This document shows, one piece after another, positions 44,951-47,690 of a DNA stretch of 47,690 nt. Every line of letters starts with the position of its first letter. Position 1 is the first letter of the stretch. The stretch lies in the NCBI GenBank assembly GCA_013811945.1, contig JACCUI010000114.1:1-47690 (forward strand), read 5' to 3'. The stretch is from Pyrinomonadaceae bacterium. Its GTDB lineage: Bacteria; Acidobacteriota; Blastocatellia; Pyrinomonadales; Pyrinomonadaceae. The notes beneath the pieces were generated by a model that ran no database searches, was not told where the DNA came from, and worked only from the letters and a program-made list of their open reading frames with translations. A program made the position numbers and the translations under genes.

Positions 44951-45247
44951 ATGTCTCAACAGTGGACTCCCCCGCCTTCCCCAACCGCCGCTCCGGCTAA
45001 TATTCCTAACTATTTGATTCCAGCGATTCTTGCGTTGTTCTGTTGCTGGCCTCTATCAATCGTAGCGATCATCTTTGCCGCCCAGGTTAATGGAAAAGTA
45101 GCCTCCGGAGACATACAAGGCGCCATGGATGCCTCGAAGAAAGCAAAGCTCTTTAGTTTCATCGCAATCGGCATTGGCCTCGGTTTGGGATTGATTTCTC
45201 TCGTAATTATGGTAGTGGGTGGGGGACTGGGTGCAATTCAGGGTTAA
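44951..45247 (+). CDS. CD225/dispanin family protein
   Basis: A 98-residue protein. The Pro-rich N-terminus (about 1-20) is followed by the first hydrophobic segment IPNYLIPAILALFCCWPLS, with the two Cys and the PLSIVAIIFAAQVN core typical of the family. Then comes the amphipathic loop NGKVASGDIQGAMDASKKAK and the second membrane segment about 68-95. The family includes the animal IFITM proteins; bacterial members are of unknown function. AGGAGCAGGAG precedes the ATG. Confidence 0.92.
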   Translation: MSQQWTPPPSPTAAPANIPNYLIPAILALFCCWPLSIVAIIFAAQVNGKVASGDIQGAMDASKKAKLFSFIAIGIGLGLGLISLVIMVVGGGLGAIQG

Positions 45248-45375
45248 TTCAGCGCGGAATCAACAAACCGGCCTGACCTTGCAGTCCTACCAGGGGGATT
45301 TTGGGCGTCCGTTGTTTCGAGCGCGGTGCCTTCCCGACCGCAGCCCTAATCAAGAAAAGGCGGAGAACGAAACAA

Positions 45376-45756
45376 ATGACTAGATACTGTACGAAGTGTG
45401 GTGCGACCAACGACGAGAGTGCCCAATATTGCAATACCTGCCAGTCTCCGCTAACACCCGTGGGCGGGGGCTATCAGCCAATGCAGTCCGTGAACCCGGG
45501 ACAGATGACCGACTGGAAATCCCAAGGGGCTGACAAGAAGCTCGTTGCCGGCCTCTGCGGAATCTTGTTAGGCGGATTAGGAGTTCATAAGTTTATCCTT
45601 GGCTACACCACCGAGGGGATCATTCAGATCGTTATTACCATCGTGACGTGTGGGATCGGCTCCATTGTAGGCTTGGTGGAAGGAATTATTTACCTCACTA
45701 AGTCGGATGAAGACTTTGTTCGGACGTACATTCAGAACAAAAAAGGCTGGTTTTAA
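45376..45756 (+). CDS. Zinc-ribbon plus TM2 domain protein
   Basis: A 126-residue protein from the ATG at 45376 (GGAGAACGA just upstream). The N-terminal zinc ribbon is YCTKCGATNDESAQYCNTC (4-22). A linker is followed by a TM2 domain: KKLVAGLCGILLGGLGVHKF, GYTTEGIIQIV, then GIGSIVGLVEGIIYL. Two membrane helices enclose the conserved short loop. TM2 proteins are small membrane proteins of unclear role, often near CD225 and DUF2752 genes as here. A strong terminator follows. Confidence 0.92.
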   Translation: MTRYCTKCGATNDESAQYCNTCQSPLTPVGGGYQPMQSVNPGQMTDWKSQGADKKLVAGLCGILLGGLGVHKFILGYTTEGIIQIVITIVTCGIGSIVGLVEGIIYLTKSDEDFVRTYIQNKKGWF

Positions 45757-45783
45757 ACTTCTGGTTGGCCTGTCCAGTTTATT

Positions 45784-45812
45784 GAGGCACGACTATGTCG
45801 TGCCTCTTTCGC
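45784..45812 (+). terminator. Rho-independent terminator after TM2 gene
   Basis: GAGGCACGAC (45784-45793), loop TAT, then GTCGTGCCTC (45797-45806) followed by TTTCGCTT. The 10-bp stem is perfect. It lies 28 nt after the TM2 stop codon. Confidence 0.85.
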
Positions 45813-46089
45813 TTAATGCACCACTCGTCTAACCTTTGGAGTGCGCCCGCAGAGCGAAGCGGTCCGGGTTTCCAGCGGGACTGCAAGCCGGGTTTGAAGA
45901 CGACGGCGCTTTAGTTGAGCCAAGTCATAGAAATCAAAGTGGCGCTTCGCTCGCCATCGGCACTGGTAAGACTGGCCGCCGGTCCCGTTGGACTTTGGAG
46001 AGCATCACCCGATCGCGAAGATCGTGTCTGGTCTTTCGAGACATGCGCTCATTCCCCACAGACCCGCCAGTTTCCCCTGACGGAGTCTC

Positions 46090-46515
46090 GTGATAGTTTT
46101 CCAGCTAATGGTTGTTGATGAGATAGTCAATCGACGTTTAAGCGTGTTCGTACTTTGGTTGACCATGGCCATCGCTGCCGCTCTTCTCTATATGCTTGAG
46201 CCGGGGAAGTCGGCTTTCCTCCCTGGTTGTCCATTTCGCGCTTTGAGCGGTTTTACCTGTCCAGGCTGTGGTACGACGCGTGGGCTTCACCTGTTGCTGC
46301 ACGGCAATTTGGCAGCAGCTTTTCAGTTGAATCCGTTCTTGATCCTGGCGTTACCGTTCCTCCTGTACGCGCTGCTGAATTACACAAACACGGTACTCCG
46401 GGGAAAGCCCATCAGTAGGAACACGCTCCCCGCGAGTTACATCTGGGCTTTGTTTGGATTCGTGATTTTCTTTTGGGTTTTTCGCAACACACCCTTTTAT
46501 CCATTCGTCTCGTAG
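46090..46515 (+). CDS. DUF2752 membrane protein
   Basis: A 141-residue protein with a GTG start at 46090 or, equally well, an ATG at 46108. The first membrane segment is at about 20-36. The family signature follows: GCPFRALSGFTCPGCGTTRG, then LHLLLHGNLAAAFQLNPFL. The second and third membrane segments are at about 78-96 and 115-133. The paired Cys motif (CPF...CPGCGTTR) may bind metal or form a disulfide. DUF2752 genes commonly sit near CD225 and TM2 genes in bacteria. Separated from TM2 by a terminator, so it has its own promoter in 45813-46089. Confidence 0.9.
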   Translation: MIVFQLMVVDEIVNRRLSVFVLWLTMAIAAALLYMLEPGKSAFLPGCPFRALSGFTCPGCGTTRGLHLLLHGNLAAAFQLNPFLILALPFLLYALLNYTNTVLRGKPISRNTLPASYIWALFGFVIFFWVFRNTPFYPFVS

Positions 46516-46600
46516 AAAGGGCCGAAGCCGCTACGGCCTGTGTCGAGCTCGGGACAGAAACCTGGGGTGATGTCCCAATTGAGTTGTTTTGGTACAACAA

Positions 46601-46659
46601 ACGATCCAGAAACCACACGAACGAACACGAAATTTTGTTATTGGCTTTTCGTGGATCGT
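46601..46659. repeat. Palindrome family A, copy 5
   Basis: ACGATCCAGAAACCACACGA ... GGCTTTTCGTGGATCGT, the shortest of the five copies at about 59 bp. It lies downstream of the DUF2752 gene and upstream of the last gene. Confidence 0.7.
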
Positions 46660-46735
46660 TTTTGATTTTCGTCTTCTCATTGGACAGGTCAGGTAAAGAA
46701 AACTTAAAACAGGACACAATCGAGTGGAGAAACCC

Positions 46736-47690
46736 ATGAGAGTAATCGCAACCTCTTTGCTAGTGACTATCTTAGTCGCAAGCCTGTTACTGGAAACGAC
46801 GAGAACGGACGCTCAGGTTGAGGCAAAACGCCCTTTTCCCATCCGCCCGGTGCACACGTTTTCGATCGTCGCGCGCGATCCAAGTACGAGCGAACTCGGA
46901 GTCGCCGTGCAATCCCACTGGTTCTCTGTTGGGCCCATCGTCGCCTGGGCCGAAGCAGGAGTCGGCGCCGTGGCCACAAAATCGTTCGTTGACCCGAGTT
47001 ATGGAAAGCTTGGTCTTGATCTGATGCGGGCTGGTAAGAGCGCGCCCGATGCCTTGAAATCGCTGACTGCCGGAGACGAAGGCCGCGACGTGCGCCAGGT
47101 GGCAATGATTGATGCTCAGGGAAGGGTCGATGCACGGACCGGCAAGAACGATATTCAAGCAGCGGGTCATATCATCGGCAAAAACTATTCAGTGCAAGCG
47201 AATTTGATGCTGAGCGAAAAGGTCTGGCCGGCGATGTCCGCGGCCTTTGAAAATGCAAAGGGTGACCTCGCTGAGCGCATGTTGGTGGCCCTCGAGGCTG
47301 CGCAAGCTGCGGGCGGCGACATTCGCGGCAAACAGTCTGCCGCCCTAGTTGTCGTCACGGGGAAACCAACCGGCCAGGCCTGGAAGGATCGCGTTTTCGA
47401 CTTGCGCGTTGACGACAGTCCCGAACCTCTAATAGAGCTGCGCCGCCTGGTGAAGCTGCAACGCGCCTATAACCATATGAATGCTGGTGATCTTGCAGTC
47501 GAGCATAGAGACAACGAAGGGGCACTGCGCGAGTATGGCGCGGCTGAGAAGCTGGTTCCCGACAACGCTGAGATGATCTACTGGCATGCTATTGCCCTCG
47601 TCAATATGGGTCGAGTAGATGAATCGCTGCCGCTGTTTCGCCGAGTGTTTGCAATGGACCCAAATTGGGTCACATTAACGCCCCGTCTGC
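46736..47690 (+). CDS. DUF1028 domain protein with TPR, secreted (partial)
   Basis: Open from the ATG at 46736 (GGAGA 8 nt upstream) to the window edge, 318 codons without a stop; the 3' end is missing. The signal peptide is about 1-27 (ATSLLVTILVASLLL, ending TDAQ). The DUF1028 domain at about 38-240 begins VHTFSIVARDPSTSELGVAV and continues with QSHWFSVGPIVAWAEAGVGA and SFVDPSYGKLGLD, then the ending LVVVTGKPTGQAW. The domain is related to Ntn hydrolases and may be a peptidase or amidase; the activity is unproven. From about 255 onwards a TPR unit follows (ALREYGAAEKLVPDNAEMIY then HAIALVNMGRVDESLPLFRR). Likely periplasmic. Confidence 0.9.
   Translation, partial: MRVIATSLLVTILVASLLLETTRTDAQVEAKRPFPIRPVHTFSIVARDPSTSELGVAVQSHWFSVGPIVAWAEAGVGAVATKSFVDPSYGKLGLDLMRAGKSAPDALKSLTAGDEGRDVRQVAMIDAQGRVDARTGKNDIQAAGHIIGKNYSVQANLMLSEKVWPAMSAAFENAKGDLAERMLVALEAAQAAGGDIRGKQSAALVVVTGKPTGQAWKDRVFDLRVDDSPEPLIELRRLVKLQRAYNHMNAGDLAVEHRDNEGALREYGAAEKLVPDNAEMIYWHAIALVNMGRVDESLPLFRRVFAMDPNWVTLTPRL

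Overview
The window looks like a chromosomal segment of an Acidobacteriota genome, most likely class Blastocatellia. The main evidence is two very large Oar-like TonB-dependent receptors with an N-terminal carboxypeptidase-regulatory-like domain. A lone BlaR1-type repeat protein, an IVS-type four-helix-bundle gene, an abundance of dispersed palindromic repeats and moderately high GC fit the same assignment. This is inference from gene style; no rRNA, tRNA or marker gene is present to confirm it.

Layout. (1) 1-6.1 kb: the remains of a minus-strand pentose-phosphate operon. A gluconokinase-like FGGY kinase and transketolase are intact. The next two genes, ribose-5-phosphate isomerase B and a GNAT acetyltransferase, are broken, and a facing diacylglycerol-kinase-like gene is broken too. 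(2) 6.4-13.4 kb: single-function genes, namely a zinc-ribbon protein, Fe/Mn superoxide dismutase, a PuuD-like membrane protein, an alpha/beta hydrolase, a threonine-dehydratase-like PLP enzyme carrying a repeat-like insertion, a secreted 29-residue-repeat protein and an ATP-dependent DNA ligase. (3) 14-18 kb: a TesA-like lipoprotein esterase divergent from a YbbA/YbbP ABC exporter pair, the same arrangement as in E. coli. (4) 18.4-23 kb: a second hydrolase, a 615-residue unknown protein and glutamate formimidoyltransferase. (5) 23.2-31.3 kb: a SpoIIM / DUF58 / MoxR / DUF4350 / DUF4129 / polytopic membrane protein cluster, a conserved membrane-associated MoxR-VWA module. All but one of its gaps hold a different inverted-repeat (foldback) element, and one of these brackets a four-helix-bundle gene. 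(6) 32-42.2 kb: a tandem duplication of a roughly 4 kb unit (methyltransferase end plus TonB receptor) that left a truncated methyltransferase between the receptors, followed upstream by a DUF512 radical-SAM protein. (7) 42.4-47.7 kb: a TPR-SLBB polysaccharide-export-like protein, a set of small membrane proteins (unknown, CD225/dispanin, TM2, DUF2752) and the start of a secreted DUF1028-TPR protein cut by the window edge.

The most unusual aspect is the repeat content. There are at least five loci with arrays of 7-8 nt words, each locus with its own word. A dispersed palindrome of about 70 bp is present in five copies. A hairpin repeat of about 26 bp occurs twice between genes and once in-frame inside a coding sequence. 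Several composite palindromes of 100-570 bp are also present. Repeat arms repeatedly supply the last codons and the stop codon of neighbouring genes. The best candidate for an under-described system is the 541-bp cassette at 24192-24732: a four-helix-bundle gene framed by roughly 40-bp inverted repeats built of GGGTAAAT words. No CRISPR array, phage, transposase, integrase, tRNA or rRNA was recognised.
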